64,000 nt of DNA from Saprospiraceae bacterium (GTDB taxonomy: Bacteria > Bacteroidota > Bacteroidia > Chitinophagales > Saprospiraceae): assembly GCA_028285545.1 (NCBI GenBank), contig JANQPA010000041.1:62001-126000 (forward strand), read 5' to 3'. The position numbers and the translations under genes were made by a program. Under the pieces are notes generated by a model. It ran no database searches, had not been told where the DNA came from, and worked only from the letters and a program-made list of their open reading frames with translations. Shown here one piece after another: positions 8,353 through 18,297 of the stretch. The stretch's first letter is position 1; each line of letters opens with the position of its first letter.

Positions 8353-9405
8353 TCAATTTTTATTAAATAATCCAGATTCAAGAAGTCCTTGCTCTTCACC
8401 AAGGATGTGTAAATATTGGCGATCTCCTTGGTCAAAATTTATATCGACTCTTTTACCCGTTATCCTAACCTTGGCACCAAAATTTAGGTGATTAATAGTT
8501 AAAGGAGAAAAGTTTAATAAAGCGCCTGTTCCAGTACCTACCATTTCCTGGATTCCAGAAAACAGGCTTTCTTCAATTGTATACTGTTTGGGGGTTCCTT
8601 CTTCCAAAATAAGGGCATAATTAGAGTTAACAATGCTGTTTCCTTTGAAAACAAAATCCTCGGAGGTATTCATAATCCAGACCGCAGCGCCATAAGACCC
8701 AATAAAAAGATTATTGGTTAGTGCATTTCCTACCGTTTCCTTTTCATGATAATTGACAAACAAAACACCCACTTTACAATTATAAAATACACAGTGGTCT
8801 ACCACCACATTATCACCTGCTGCATATATTCCCAAATGAAGAGGTAATATCTGTTCTTCTCCTAAAAAGAGGCATTGCTTAATTAATAAATCCTTTAAAC
8901 CCTCTCCATCCCACACAATGGGATAGGATCGAATGATCTTGCCTTTTTCGATATGCTCATATATAGGTGAACCCATAATTTTAACTCCTTGGATCGTAAC
9001 ATGGCTAACTTCAATTTGAAGGCCGTTAGACCAGGTTCCTTCTTTATCCTTTTTCTGATCAAATAGAGCAGGTAAAAGAACAGGCATTTTGGAAGGTGTC
9101 CAATCGGGATCATCAGGAAGGATTTCAGCCCTTATGGTTAGCCTGTTATGAACAGAATATTTGGTAGAGGGTTTAAAAATAACGGCTGAATCCATAAAAT
9201 AAACTCCCTCAGCCAGCACTACTTGAGCAAATGAATATCCCTTGTTATTGTTTATTAATTCGGCTGCTTTTTTTAAAGTCTTTATAGGAACAGATTGGGT
9301 GCCAGCAAAAGAATCGTCGCCTTTTAAAGCATCTACGTAAATTACTTGAGCTTTAAGAGGAAATAGGACAAATACAAAGCAGATGGAAATTAATATTCGG
9401 GCCAT
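8353..9405 (-). CDS. Secreted right-handed beta-helix protein (DUF1565-like)
   Basis: A 350-residue protein with a clear signal peptide (MARILISICFVFVLFPLKAQ, cleaved near residue 20). IYVDALKGDDSFAGTQ followed by KTLKKAAELI is the start typical of DUF1565/pectate-lyase-like parallel beta-helix proteins, and later repeats rich in V/I, N and G fit stacked coils (about residues 110-290). Such proteins bind or cleave polysaccharides outside the cell. No catalytic motif was recognised, so enzymatic activity is not claimed. Confidence 0.7.
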   Translation of the reverse strand: MARILISICFVFVLFPLKAQVIYVDALKGDDSFAGTQSVPIKTLKKAAELINNNKGYSFAQVVLAEGVYFMDSAVIFKPSTKYSVHNRLTIRAEILPDDPDWTPSKMPVLLPALFDQKKDKEGTWSNGLQIEVSHVTIQGVKIMGSPIYEHIEKGKIIRSYPIVWDGEGLKDLLIKQCLFLGEEQILPLHLGIYAAGDNVVVDHCVFYNCKVGVLFVNYHEKETVGNALTNNLFIGSYGAAVWIMNTSEDFVFKGNSIVNSNYALILEEGTPKQYTIEESLFSGIQEMVGTGTGALLNFSPLTINHLNFGAKVRITGKRVDINFDQGDRQYLHILGEEQGLLESGLFNKN

Positions 9406-9503
9406 AATTACACATTTACAACTAAAATAGACTCCGTAAATACTTAGAAAGTCTTGTCAATGCATAAAATTAAATCCATCCTACCTTCAAATCATTATCA
9501 CTT

Positions 9504-10472
9504 TTAAGGATAAAACTGTCTTTTTGGGGAATATTTAAGATAAGAGCCAGGACTACAACCTACATTATTCTTAAAAAAGCGATTAAAATTTGCACTTTCA
9601 CTAAAATTTAGGGCAAAGGCAATTTGTTTGATATTTAATTCGGTATACAGAATTAATCTTTTTGCTTCCAGAACCAGCCTGTCTTTTATTATTTCAGAAG
9701 CATTGACCCCCAGGTTTTTTTTACATAAATCGCTCAGATGGCTTGAAGTGATCGCTAATTCCTGAGCATAAAAGTTAACTTGATGTTCTTCTTTGAATTT
9801 TTCTTCAAGTAATTGTTTGAAAGCATGAATATATGGGTTCACAAAGACTTTCGCTTCTAAATTATGGAGCCTGGTTTTACGATTCAATGAGGCTAAAATT
9901 TTATATAAATTAGAGGCCAAGATTTCATTAGTGTCAATGTCCTTAGTTTGAAATTCCTTTTCCATTTCAACCAAGATTTCAAATATGTTACTAAAGAATT
10001 CCGAATCTACCTTTAAATGAGAAATAACACCTGAATTATCAAAAAACATAAATCGATCTAAAAAATATCGATCATTAAACAGCATATTGACAAAATCTCT
10101 GACAAAAAATAATGCTATTCCTTTTAAGGAATTAAGAGATTTCCAGCTTCGAACCTGAAAAGGAGAAGTAAAAACAATGGTGTTTGACTCTAAGATAATG
10201 CTCTCCCCATCCAAACATAATTCTCCTGATCCAGATTGAATAAAGGTTATGTCATAAAAACTAAGGGTATGGGGGGCATCATCCCGAACAAAACCCTCAA
10301 GGCTTTCTAATCTCCCTACATCAATCAAAAAGTGTTCGGAATATTTGCTTAGATTGAAATCTACTCTTCTTATCCATTGTTGATCACTTGTAGCTGAATA
10401 CATAAAAAGAAAATTGTCATAAATACTTATCAGATCATTACAATCAGTGCTAAATCTGACAATTTTCGACAT
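9504..10472 (-). CDS. AraC-family transcriptional regulator
   Basis: About 322 residues from the ATG chosen here (MSKIVRF); an upstream in-frame TTG adds three residues. The N-terminal half is cupin-like (VDVGRLESLEGFVRDD and the TIVFTSPFQVRSWKS strand pattern). The C-terminal 100 residues carry two helix-turn-helices: a first HTH (LAITSSHLSDLCKKNLG) and a second (IKQIAFALNFSESANFNRFFKNNVGCSPG). This is a ligand-responsive one-component regulator. Neighbours are a WD40 and a beta-helix protein on the same strand, which could be targets. Confidence 0.85.
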   Translation of the reverse strand: MSKIVRFSTDCNDLISIYDNFLFMYSATSDQQWIRRVDFNLSKYSEHFLIDVGRLESLEGFVRDDAPHTLSFYDITFIQSGSGELCLDGESIILESNTIVFTSPFQVRSWKSLNSLKGIALFFVRDFVNMLFNDRYFLDRFMFFDNSGVISHLKVDSEFFSNIFEILVEMEKEFQTKDIDTNEILASNLYKILASLNRKTRLHNLEAKVFVNPYIHAFKQLLEEKFKEEHQVNFYAQELAITSSHLSDLCKKNLGVNASEIIKDRLVLEAKRLILYTELNIKQIAFALNFSESANFNRFFKNNVGCSPGSYLKYSPKRQFYP

Positions 10473-10534
10473 CAAATGCAAATTTCACAGTTACCCCCAA
10501 AGAAGTCTAATATGTATTGAGGGGCAATTTCTCA

Positions 10535-11935
10535 TCATTCCTTCCCGGCCGAAAGTTTACCACTTCTTGTATATTTCCTCTCATGAGTTAAAGCCCATGT
10601 TTTTCCATAATCTGTTGAAAGAAATGAGGAAAATTCGAATTTTTGGTCGCTTTGGAAAGATAAAACATATTTTGATCGGAGCCTCCCTATTTCTTTATTT
10701 CTAAACCAAAGAAGTTCCATTTTGTCATCTATAATCTTGCCCTCTAAAGTTGAAAAGGAACCATGCTCAGAATCCATAGCTACCATTTGAACCTTATTAG
10801 AGTCTTTTCCGGTAATGATTACCTCTCTGGCATAGGGTTTGTCTCTAAAAGTACCTCGATAGGAAATAGAAATGCCACATCCCTGAATGGCATCAGTGAT
10901 ATTTGCTGTCCCTGAATTGTTTTCATAATGTCCAGGAGAGGTACGGTCTTTTGTTTTGACCTCCCAAACACCTATTGTTTTTTTCAGGAAAGCATAGTTG
11001 GGGTTCTGGCAAGTAAATTTATATTCTGGAGTCAAATTCCAAACCCTTACGATACCATCTCCTCCTGCAGCCACTAGTTTTTGCTTTGCATAGACAATAC
11101 CAGAAACATACTTGCGATTAGATAAAAAACTATTTAATAATCTTCCCTCGAGGTCCCACAACTTGATGGCCTTATCTGCACTACCAGAAATAAACAAAGA
11201 GGTCCCTTTAATAAATTGCAGTCCCCAAATCATCTCTTGATGAGCTTTTATAACCTTCAAAAGATTACCTTCAAGGTCCATTATACTAATACTTCCATTC
11301 CGGTGGCCTAATACAATTCGGTTGTTTTCATTTGAAATACTAATAGATCGAATACCTGAATCATGGGCTTCATAGGTATGCAGTAAATTCCCTTCATAAT
11401 CCCATATTTTTAAGGTTTTGTCATAACTCCCTGTCAGAATCCATCGTTTTTCCTCAAAAAAATGAATAAAATTAACTTGTCCTGTATGTTCATCCAGGGA
11501 AAAAAGAAGGGTTCCATCCCGTTTCCAAACCTTAGCAGTTTTATCTCTGCTGGCGGTGGCAAGTAGATCATCTGTTTGGTCAATATTGATGACTGCATTC
11601 GAATGTCCGGTCAGCCTGACAATTTCTTTGCCCTTTAAGTCCCAAAGTATAGCTGTATTGTCATGGTCGTAAGCTCCAGTAAGAACAGTTTTGGTTTTGG
11701 AGAAATAATTTATAGAAGAAACGGAACTACTATGGCCTTGAAACTTAGTAATCAATTGACCGGTAGCATCCCAGATGGTACCAGTGGAATCTTTCCCGGC
11801 TACAAAAATCATGGAGCCATCATCTGAAAAATCAATGTCGTAAGTGGAGTTATGAAAAGTAATGGAATCAAGTAAGGTCTGAGCACTCAGGATACTACAC
11901 CCAAGCATGAATAATGCAATAATAACAGTCTTCAT
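10535..11935 (-). CDS. Secreted WD40 beta-propeller protein
   Basis: A 466-residue protein with a signal peptide (cleavage after SILSAQ near residue 19). Seven or so WD40 blades span about residues 25-305, each with GH...V/I...F and a terminal KxWD or TIWD, for example TGTIWD, TAILWD, AKVWKR, LKIWD, IKLWD and VRVWN. The last 150 residues form an unrecognised beta-rich domain (GVWEVKTKDRTSPG onward) that resembles an extracytoplasmic sensor or binding module. It is probably periplasmic. Its partner is unknown. Confidence 0.8.
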   Translation of the reverse strand: MKTVIIALFMLGCSILSAQTLLDSITFHNSTYDIDFSDDGSMIFVAGKDSTGTIWDATGQLITKFQGHSSSVSSINYFSKTKTVLTGAYDHDNTAILWDLKGKEIVRLTGHSNAVINIDQTDDLLATASRDKTAKVWKRDGTLLFSLDEHTGQVNFIHFFEEKRWILTGSYDKTLKIWDYEGNLLHTYEAHDSGIRSISISNENNRIVLGHRNGSISIMDLEGNLLKVIKAHQEMIWGLQFIKGTSLFISGSADKAIKLWDLEGRLLNSFLSNRKYVSGIVYAKQKLVAAGGDGIVRVWNLTPEYKFTCQNPNYAFLKKTIGVWEVKTKDRTSPGHYENNSGTANITDAIQGCGISISYRGTFRDKPYAREVIITGKDSNKVQMVAMDSEHGSFSTLEGKIIDDKMELLWFRNKEIGRLRSKYVLSFQSDQKFEFSSFLSTDYGKTWALTHERKYTRSGKLSAGKE

Positions 11936-12135
11936 TTTTGGTCAAAAAGATAGTTGAATGGTAATTTAATAAGGGGAATTTCTTGCAGTATTTGGGTGCA
12001 ATTCATGAAACGTAGCCTAAAAATTAGCTTAAGCAAAAAATTAGAAAGCCTTTGCACATTAGCTTAGCCTTCCCTACATTTCATTTCGGGCTTAGTAATC
12101 TATTGTTTACCAAAGTTTATTCTTGCATACCAACT

Positions 12136-13206
12136 CTATTGCTTTTGGATAGCAACAAACTGAGATGGAGTAATCCCTGTGTGTCTTTTAAAAGCTCTGG
12201 TAAAGGAATTCCTATTGCTAAAACCTACTTCATTGGCAATGCCGGTAAAATTGAGGTGGCGATATTGGTCATCCAGCAGCATTTTTTTAGCCTCTTCTAT
12301 CCGGTAAGAATTTAGAAAATGAGTAAAACTGCTATTAAATTCAGTATTAATAAAATGAGAAAAGTATCGCTTATTTATTTCAAGTTTTTCACAAAATTCA
12401 TCTGAGCTTATCTTGGCGTTTTTAAACACCTTTTCCTCCTCCAAAAGGGATAAAATTTTTGCTTTTAAAATTATTCTGGTTTGATCTTTAAGGATATTAT
12501 CTGATTTGGAAAGGGAGGTACTAAAAATTTTAGATTGCTGAAGGGCAGAAAAGCTGATGTAGTGAATAAGAAATGAAAAAGTCACCAAAGAAAACACCAT
12601 TACCTCCCGATGGTGGACGCCTGCCTGAGTGAAGGAATTAGCAATTAGCAAACTCAATAAGAGGCCTAAAAAAAGATAGCTGAACACCTTTATCCACCTT
12701 ACTTTTTTCGATTTTTCATCTTTTACCAGTTGAAAAATCCAGATCCCATAAAAAACACCCGAAAACCATAAAGAGATTGATAGTATCTTCCTGAAAGGAT
12801 ATAATTCCCAGGCACTTCTATGAGAGAGTAAAAGCCGTAATTTATCTTCCATTGGGGAGGCATAAAATGGAATCATAACAAGGAAAACGATAAAAAACGG
12901 CATCAAATGAAGAAGATGTTTTGGTTTCCATTGGTAGTTATAGCTTAGCTCTAATTTTACAAACCCATAAATTAAGGGAGGAATTAAAAATAGAACCGGC
13001 AGGTATACCCCTATCAAATGAGGATAAATTTTCAAGTACCTTTCGAATACAAAATATTCATAAAGTAAATAGCCGGAAGAGAGGACAAGGACTGAAAGAA
13101 GAAATCCCAAGCTAGCTGACTTTTTTAAGCCACTCTTTAAAAGCACTCCAGCAAGTATTAGTCCTTGAAAGGTACCAAAAAGAAGAAGATTTGGAAGGAG
13201 GTTCAT
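12136..13206 (-). CDS. Seven-TM AraC-type regulator
   Basis: A 356-residue protein whose first 235 residues are hydrophobic with about seven helices (LLLFGTFQGLILAGVLL, LIGVYLPVLFLIPPLIYGF and others). The C-terminus is an AraC HTH pair ending GFSNRNSFTRAFKRHTGITPSQF. This membrane-sensor/AraC-output architecture is common in Bacteroidota. It probably senses a membrane or periplasmic signal and binds DNA while membrane-attached. The ATG lies 11 bp downstream of the SRPBCC gene stop, so they share a transcript. Confidence 0.85.
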   Translation of the reverse strand: MNLLPNLLLFGTFQGLILAGVLLKSGLKKSASLGFLLSVLVLSSGYLLYEYFVFERYLKIYPHLIGVYLPVLFLIPPLIYGFVKLELSYNYQWKPKHLLHLMPFFIVFLVMIPFYASPMEDKLRLLLSHRSAWELYPFRKILSISLWFSGVFYGIWIFQLVKDEKSKKVRWIKVFSYLFLGLLLSLLIANSFTQAGVHHREVMVFSLVTFSFLIHYISFSALQQSKIFSTSLSKSDNILKDQTRIILKAKILSLLEEEKVFKNAKISSDEFCEKLEINKRYFSHFINTEFNSSFTHFLNSYRIEEAKKMLLDDQYRHLNFTGIANEVGFSNRNSFTRAFKRHTGITPSQFVAIQKQ

Positions 13207-13217
13207 TCATTTAATTT

Positions 13218-13667
13218 TTAACCACTTTCAACTACTTTTTTGATGTCTTCCAAATCCTGTTGAATCATTTTCTTAGTAGCTCCTTTCATAAGGAAACCAA
13301 AAATAGCAGACATTATTCTGGCACCAAAGCTTTGGGCCTGCCCATCAAAAGACATGCTTAAGAAGTTTTGTCCATTCTCCTCAGAAATTTCAAGCCGGGA
13401 AATGTAAATAGCTCCATGATTTTCGGCTCTTGTTTGGTAATAATGATTATCCTCAGCCTCGGTTACCCACATCGTTTCAGTGGCAGTTTTACCAAACATG
13501 GTGCGCGTCTCAATCCATTTTAGTCCAACTAGTGAATCTTTGGGATGATCTAAAATTTCAACCTTTTCGATACCTGAAATATTAGAAGTTGCATTTTCAA
13601 TGTCGGTGATGACTTTCCAAATATCTTCTTTTGATCCATTGATTGGTATCCGGACTTCCATTTTCAT
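13218..13667 (-). CDS. SRPBCC (START-like) family protein
   Basis: A 149-residue protein opening MKMEVRIPINGSKEDIWKVITD, the polyketide-cyclase/START-like first strand and helix, followed by a long beta-sheet and a C-terminal helix (TKKMIQQDLEDIKKVVE). The helix-grip fold binds a hydrophobic ligand, and many members are annotated only as polyketide cyclase/dehydrase or lipid transport. It lies in a probable operon with the downstream seven-TM AraC regulator, so it might present or sense the ligand of that regulator (inference). Confidence 0.75.
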   Translation of the reverse strand: MKMEVRIPINGSKEDIWKVITDIENATSNISGIEKVEILDHPKDSLVGLKWIETRTMFGKTATETMWVTEAEDNHYYQTRAENHGAIYISRLEISEENGQNFLSMSFDGQAQSFGARIMSAIFGFLMKGATKKMIQQDLEDIKKVVESG

Positions 13668-13723
13668 AATAGAATAGTTTTATTGGGTGAGATCAATTTT
13701 ATTGACCATATACTATTTTCAGA

Positions 13724-13751
13724 ATAGAAGGCGCCTGACGGCGCCTTCTAT
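13724..13751. terminator. 12-bp-stem hairpin between BNR protein and SRPBCC gene
   Basis: A perfect inverted repeat, ATAGAAGGCGCC and GGCGCCTTCTAT, with a TGAC loop sits 6 bp downstream of the minus-strand BNR gene stop. GC content is far above the surroundings. The T-run is poor on the minus strand and better on the plus strand, but the position fits termination of the BNR transcript. Confidence 0.65.
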
Positions 13752-13756
13752 TTTTA

Positions 13757-16700
13757 TTATAGTTTTGTCCACTCAGTATACTCCACAGGTTTCATATTTC
13801 CACTTTTCAATTTGGCATTGACTCCTCCTAACTCACCTTTGAGTATGGTCTCTAATTTTTGAAGATGCCCTTCTAATTCCTTAGACAATTCTTCAAATAC
13901 CTTATAAGCTCCATTGGTAGGCCGTGCATCACCATTTTCCACACTTTTTCGCAGATAGGCTAATCTGTTATTTAGTTTAATTGGAAAATTAAGGGGATCC
14001 TGCCCACTTTGATTTTTAACCTGATAGATATCTTCTTCGATCGCCGAAAGTTTTTTCATCATGGCATCCGCATCGCTTTTCAGGGCATCATTATCAGAAG
14101 AGGCTAACCTTTCCTTCAATTGCTTACGGATGGTTCTAATTAGGATGACGGCTTCATTGGCCTGGCTCGTTTTATCTCTAATTTTAGAAGCAAATTCAAA
14201 TTGCTCTTTTAAATCGGCCTCTGTAATCCCCTTTAGATTTGGATTCATTTTTAGGGTAAAGGCATGCGTTTGAACCTCGTCTCCAACGGTAAGCCTGATT
14301 TGATATTTTCCTAACGGTGCCTTGGGACCTCTGGCAGGCCTGGCACTCCAGATAATCATACCCTCAAAGGTAGTAGCACCTGGATATCGACCATCCCAGG
14401 TGAAGGTATTTAGTCCGGCAGCTGTAGTTGGAGAGCCTCTCCTTGCCATGTTGGAACCTGGTTTATGAATACCAGTAAATGCCTGAACCAAAGCTCCTGA
14501 TTCATCTAAAATTTCAATTCTGACCGAATCGACCTGCTCTTTTAGATAATATTGACCTACTAATGAATATATTCCTCTAATCGGATCACTAGGCTGAAAT
14601 AAGATAACATCTTTTTGTGCCAATTCCGGCGTTATTTGTCGCATTGGCCCTATGTCATCCAAAATCCAGAAACCTCGGCCGTGTGTTCCGAGAACGACAT
14701 CATCATTTTTGATCACCAGGTCCCTGATCGGGGTATCCGGTAAGTTTAGTTGTAGGGACTGCCAATTATCTCCTGCATTGAAAGAAACATAAGCACCATG
14801 TTCCGTTCCAAGGAAAAGCAATCCTGGGCGAACTGGATCTTCACGCACAGCACGTGCAAAATGCCCATCCGCAATGCCATTAATAATTTTGGTCCAGGTC
14901 TTGCCGTAATCAGTTGTTCTGAATACATAGGGTTGTCGATCATCCACCTGATAGCGGTTGGCAGCCAAATATAGAGTACCAGGATTATGTCGAGATTCAT
15001 CAATAATACTTACTCTGGAAAATTTAGGCAGATCTTTAGGGGTAATATCCTCCCATGATTTTCCGCCATTTTTGGTGATGTGTACTTTTCCATCATCTGA
15101 GCCAGCCCAAATGGTATTGATATCATGTACAGAAGGAGCCAATGCAAATACAGTGGCATAAATTTCCGGACCATTCATATCCATGGTAATAATTCCTCCT
15201 GTTTTTCCTAGTGTTTCTGGATCTGCATAGGTAAGATCAGGGCTTATTTTTTCCCAACTCTGACCATCGTCGGTGGTTTTCCATACATGTTGCGAACAAG
15301 TATATAAGATATTAGGATCTTGTGGAGAAAAAATAATGGGAAATGTCCATTGCCATCTTTCCGGCAGATCACTGGCGGGATTACCAGAAAAAAAGCGAGG
15401 ATAAACCTGAATATCTCTTATTTGTCCATTACTTCGATCATACCTCGTTAATAAGGCCCCTTGACTACCCGCATAAAAAATATCAGGATTGGTGGGATGT
15501 TGGGTAATATATCCACTTTCACCACCACCAACTGCATAATACCAACCACGATTTGGGCCTCGGGCCTGCATATTGGACCAGCCATCACTAGGCATGGATA
15601 AAGTGCTATTATCCTGTTGAGCACCAGCTACATGGTAAGGAACATCGCTGGTTGCCATGACATGATAAAATTGAGTGGTAATGAAATCCTGAGCGGTCCA
15701 GGTCTTACCACCATTAATGGTTACATTGCCCCCACCATCATTGGCATTGATCATCCGCATGGGATTGTTGGGATCTATCCAGAGGTCATGCTGGTCGCCA
15801 TGTGGAGGTCGGATAACAATATCAAATGTTACTCCTCCATCCGTAGACTTATAAAGTCCGGTATTGAGGCCATAAACAATATCTTCATCCCAGGGATCTG
15901 CATAAACTCGGGAATAATAGAAAGCTCTTTGTCTCAATTTACGCTCATCATTGGTGCGTTTCCAGGTCCAGCCTCCATCATCTGATCGGAATACGCCCCC
16001 TTCATTTGCTTCAACAATAGCCCAAACTCTATCAGGATTGGCAGGAGAAACCGTCACTCCAATTTTACCAATGGGACCTTCCGGCATTCCAGGGTTTTCT
16101 GTTAAATCGATCCAGTTATCTCCTCCATCAACAGACTTCCAAAGTTTACAATCCGGTCCACCGCCCCACATTTTCCAGGCCTTCCGATACACCTGCCAGG
16201 TAGAGGCATAAATTACTTTGGGATTGGTACGATCGATAATCAGGTCTACTGCTCCAGCTTTATCACTGACATATAAGACCTTTTCCCAGGTATTTCCTCC
16301 ATCTGTAGACCGAAATACACCCCGCTCTTCATTGTCACCATAAGGATGACCAAGGGCTGCCACATAGACAATATCCGGATTTGTAGGATGAACTCTAATT
16401 CTTGCTACAGCCTGTGTTTCTTCCAATCCCAGATGCCTCCAGGTTTTGCCACCATCTGTGGTTTTGTATACCCCATCTCCCTGGGTGATACTTCCCCGTA
16501 ATTGAACCTCTCCCATACCAATGTAAACGATATCTGGATTGGTTTCTGCTACGGCTACTGCTCCAACGGAGGAACTGGTCACCTGACCATCAGTAACGGG
16601 AAACCATTCATTTCCTCCGTCAACGGTTTTCCAAAGGCCCCCACCTGTCGCACCAAAGTAATATTCATTGGGGCGGCCAGGGCTACCGCTAGCCCCCAGA

Positions 16701-16876
16701 GAGCGCCCTCCACGGTAAGGGCCGATATTACGCCATTTTAATTTGTCATAAAATTTAGAGTCATAAACAGAGGTCTCTGTTTCGTTCGATTGTGCTTGTG
16801 ATTCTTGATTTGGAATTGCCAGAAAAAGCAATAGACCAAAGATAGATTTGGCGATTAGTTGATAATACGACTTCAT
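13757..16876 (-). CDS. Secreted sialidase/VPS10-like BNR-repeat protein
   Basis: A 1039-residue protein with a signal peptide (about 1-28). More than ten BNR/Asp-box-like repeats (VDGGNEWFP, TTDGGKTWRHL, STDGGNTWEKV, VDGGDNWIDL, SDDGGWTWKR and similar) span about residues 40-740 and build beta-propellers. The C-terminal 280 residues contain an immunoglobulin-like region and helices. This matches the large Bacteroidota 'WD40/YVTN/BNR-like repeat glycosyl hydrolase' group. No catalytic residues of true sialidases were identified, so glycosidase activity is unproven. It is preceded by a 210-bp divergent promoter region. Confidence 0.8.
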   Translation of the reverse strand: MKSYYQLIAKSIFGLLLFLAIPNQESQAQSNETETSVYDSKFYDKLKWRNIGPYRGGRSLGASGSPGRPNEYYFGATGGGLWKTVDGGNEWFPVTDGQVTSSSVGAVAVAETNPDIVYIGMGEVQLRGSITQGDGVYKTTDGGKTWRHLGLEETQAVARIRVHPTNPDIVYVAALGHPYGDNEERGVFRSTDGGNTWEKVLYVSDKAGAVDLIIDRTNPKVIYASTWQVYRKAWKMWGGGPDCKLWKSVDGGDNWIDLTENPGMPEGPIGKIGVTVSPANPDRVWAIVEANEGGVFRSDDGGWTWKRTNDERKLRQRAFYYSRVYADPWDEDIVYGLNTGLYKSTDGGVTFDIVIRPPHGDQHDLWIDPNNPMRMINANDGGGNVTINGGKTWTAQDFITTQFYHVMATSDVPYHVAGAQQDNSTLSMPSDGWSNMQARGPNRGWYYAVGGGESGYITQHPTNPDIFYAGSQGALLTRYDRSNGQIRDIQVYPRFFSGNPASDLPERWQWTFPIIFSPQDPNILYTCSQHVWKTTDDGQSWEKISPDLTYADPETLGKTGGIITMDMNGPEIYATVFALAPSVHDINTIWAGSDDGKVHITKNGGKSWEDITPKDLPKFSRVSIIDESRHNPGTLYLAANRYQVDDRQPYVFRTTDYGKTWTKIINGIADGHFARAVREDPVRPGLLFLGTEHGAYVSFNAGDNWQSLQLNLPDTPIRDLVIKNDDVVLGTHGRGFWILDDIGPMRQITPELAQKDVILFQPSDPIRGIYSLVGQYYLKEQVDSVRIEILDESGALVQAFTGIHKPGSNMARRGSPTTAAGLNTFTWDGRYPGATTFEGMIIWSARPARGPKAPLGKYQIRLTVGDEVQTHAFTLKMNPNLKGITEADLKEQFEFASKIRDKTSQANEAVILIRTIRKQLKERLASSDNDALKSDADAMMKKLSAIEEDIYQVKNQSGQDPLNFPIKLNNRLAYLRKSVENGDARPTNGAYKVFEELSKELEGHLQKLETILKGELGGVNAKLKSGNMKPVEYTEWTKL

Positions 16877-17086
16877 TTTTTTTGTGTTAAGATAAAAAAA
16901 TAAGCGCTCGTCTAAAATGAGATAAATAAGAAAATCAAAAATTCGAAGCCTTCATCTGAATTTTGATTAGTTCTGTGTACCAACTTGTATGAACTTGTAC
17001 AGGTAATTCTATTTCCCTCCAATGCTGTTTTTTTAGATTGATCTCATAGCAATTACTGACTCATTTTAAAATCAAATAAAAATCTA

Positions 17087-18271
17087 ATGAAATCATTTCA
17101 AGTAAGATTGCGTTTCACTCCACTACTACTGTTGCTTTCATTTTTTTCATTAACAGCTCAGCCAATATTCCAGGATGATTTTGAAAATGGATTATCTGGA
17201 TGGGAAATAAATGCAAATGCAGGGGTTAAAATAATAGATTCAGGAGATGGTTCCCATGCTAAGGTCATGGCTCTCATACCAGATGGAAATGTTTTTGCAT
17301 TGATAAAAAATTCTGAAAAATGGGGCCCGCTCAGATTAGAAGGAGAGATGTTATTCCCGAAAAACGAACACAATTACCTTGGTTTCATTTTTAATTACCA
17401 AAAGAATTCCGAGAGAGAAGATTTTGGAGTTTTATATGTCAAAGGCAATGGTAGTTACATTAGGGCCAACCCCTGGAGAGACGGTAATGTATCCAGGCTT
17501 CTTTATGAAGAGTATCGGACCAACCTGAGGGGAGATCAGGCTATTATAATTGGACAATGGCATAAATTTAAGATGGAAGTTGTAGGGCACGATTGCCACC
17601 TGTATATAGGAAATATGGAAACACCGAAAGTGACCTTTGACCTATTTGAGCGAAGTTCAGGCAAAGTTGGTTTTCAACCTCGGGTTGTAGGTGGTAATGT
17701 TTGGGTTGACAATATTAAGGTGACAGCCATTAAGGCCTTGAGCTATCAGGGACCAAAAATCCCAAATATTGAATACCAATCGGATAAATTAATCACTAAA
17801 TGGGAGGTATTAGGTCCATTTTCTGAGCCAAGTACGGAGGTAGAAAGAAGTTTTGAGCAGGTAGCTAAAAAGATCAAAGTAGGAAGAAAAAATCATTCCT
17901 GGCAGCCTTTCCTGACAGATAGAAGAGGAGCGGTAGTAACTGGAAAGGTTACCCAATATGAAGGCCCTAAAACAGTAGCCTATTTTAGAACAACTATTGA
18001 AGCCTCTGAGGCAAAAACTGTCACCATACATTTTACCACTACTGATGAACTAACCTTGTTTTTAAATGGAACGGATTGGGGTCGAATTTACCGGGATGGC
18101 TATATCTCACCTAAAAATGATTGGAATGCCTGGTATGATTTTTGGAAAAACCCTAAACATGCCGGCCGAAAAGTACCAATAGATCTGGAACCAGGGCTTA
18201 ATCAAATTCTGATTAAAGTGAGAAATGGTCAGTTTGCTTCTGGTGGTTTCTTTGCTTATTTGGAAGAATAA
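17087..18271 (+). CDS. Secreted two-domain carbohydrate-binding-like protein
   Basis: A 394-residue protein with a signal peptide cleaved near LTAQPIF. Residues about 28-215 form a concanavalin-like sandwich typical of DUF1080 or family-16-like modules (DDFENGLSGWEI, LEGEMLFP, VGFQPRVVGGNVWVDNIKV). A second beta domain follows (about 235-394) with TVTIHFTTTDELTLFLNGT and FLNG/LKVRNG patterns seen in galactose-binding-like sandwich domains. It is probably a periplasmic or surface binding protein. No catalytic motif was recognised. It is convergent with the GH13 gene. Confidence 0.6.
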   Translation: MKSFQVRLRFTPLLLLLSFFSLTAQPIFQDDFENGLSGWEINANAGVKIIDSGDGSHAKVMALIPDGNVFALIKNSEKWGPLRLEGEMLFPKNEHNYLGFIFNYQKNSEREDFGVLYVKGNGSYIRANPWRDGNVSRLLYEEYRTNLRGDQAIIIGQWHKFKMEVVGHDCHLYIGNMETPKVTFDLFERSSGKVGFQPRVVGGNVWVDNIKVTAIKALSYQGPKIPNIEYQSDKLITKWEVLGPFSEPSTEVERSFEQVAKKIKVGRKNHSWQPFLTDRRGAVVTGKVTQYEGPKTVAYFRTTIEASEAKTVTIHFTTTDELTLFLNGTDWGRIYRDGYISPKNDWNAWYDFWKNPKHAGRKVPIDLEPGLNQILIKVRNGQFASGGFFAYLEE

Positions 18272-18297
18272 AAACACTAAGAAGATTTATTCGAAAT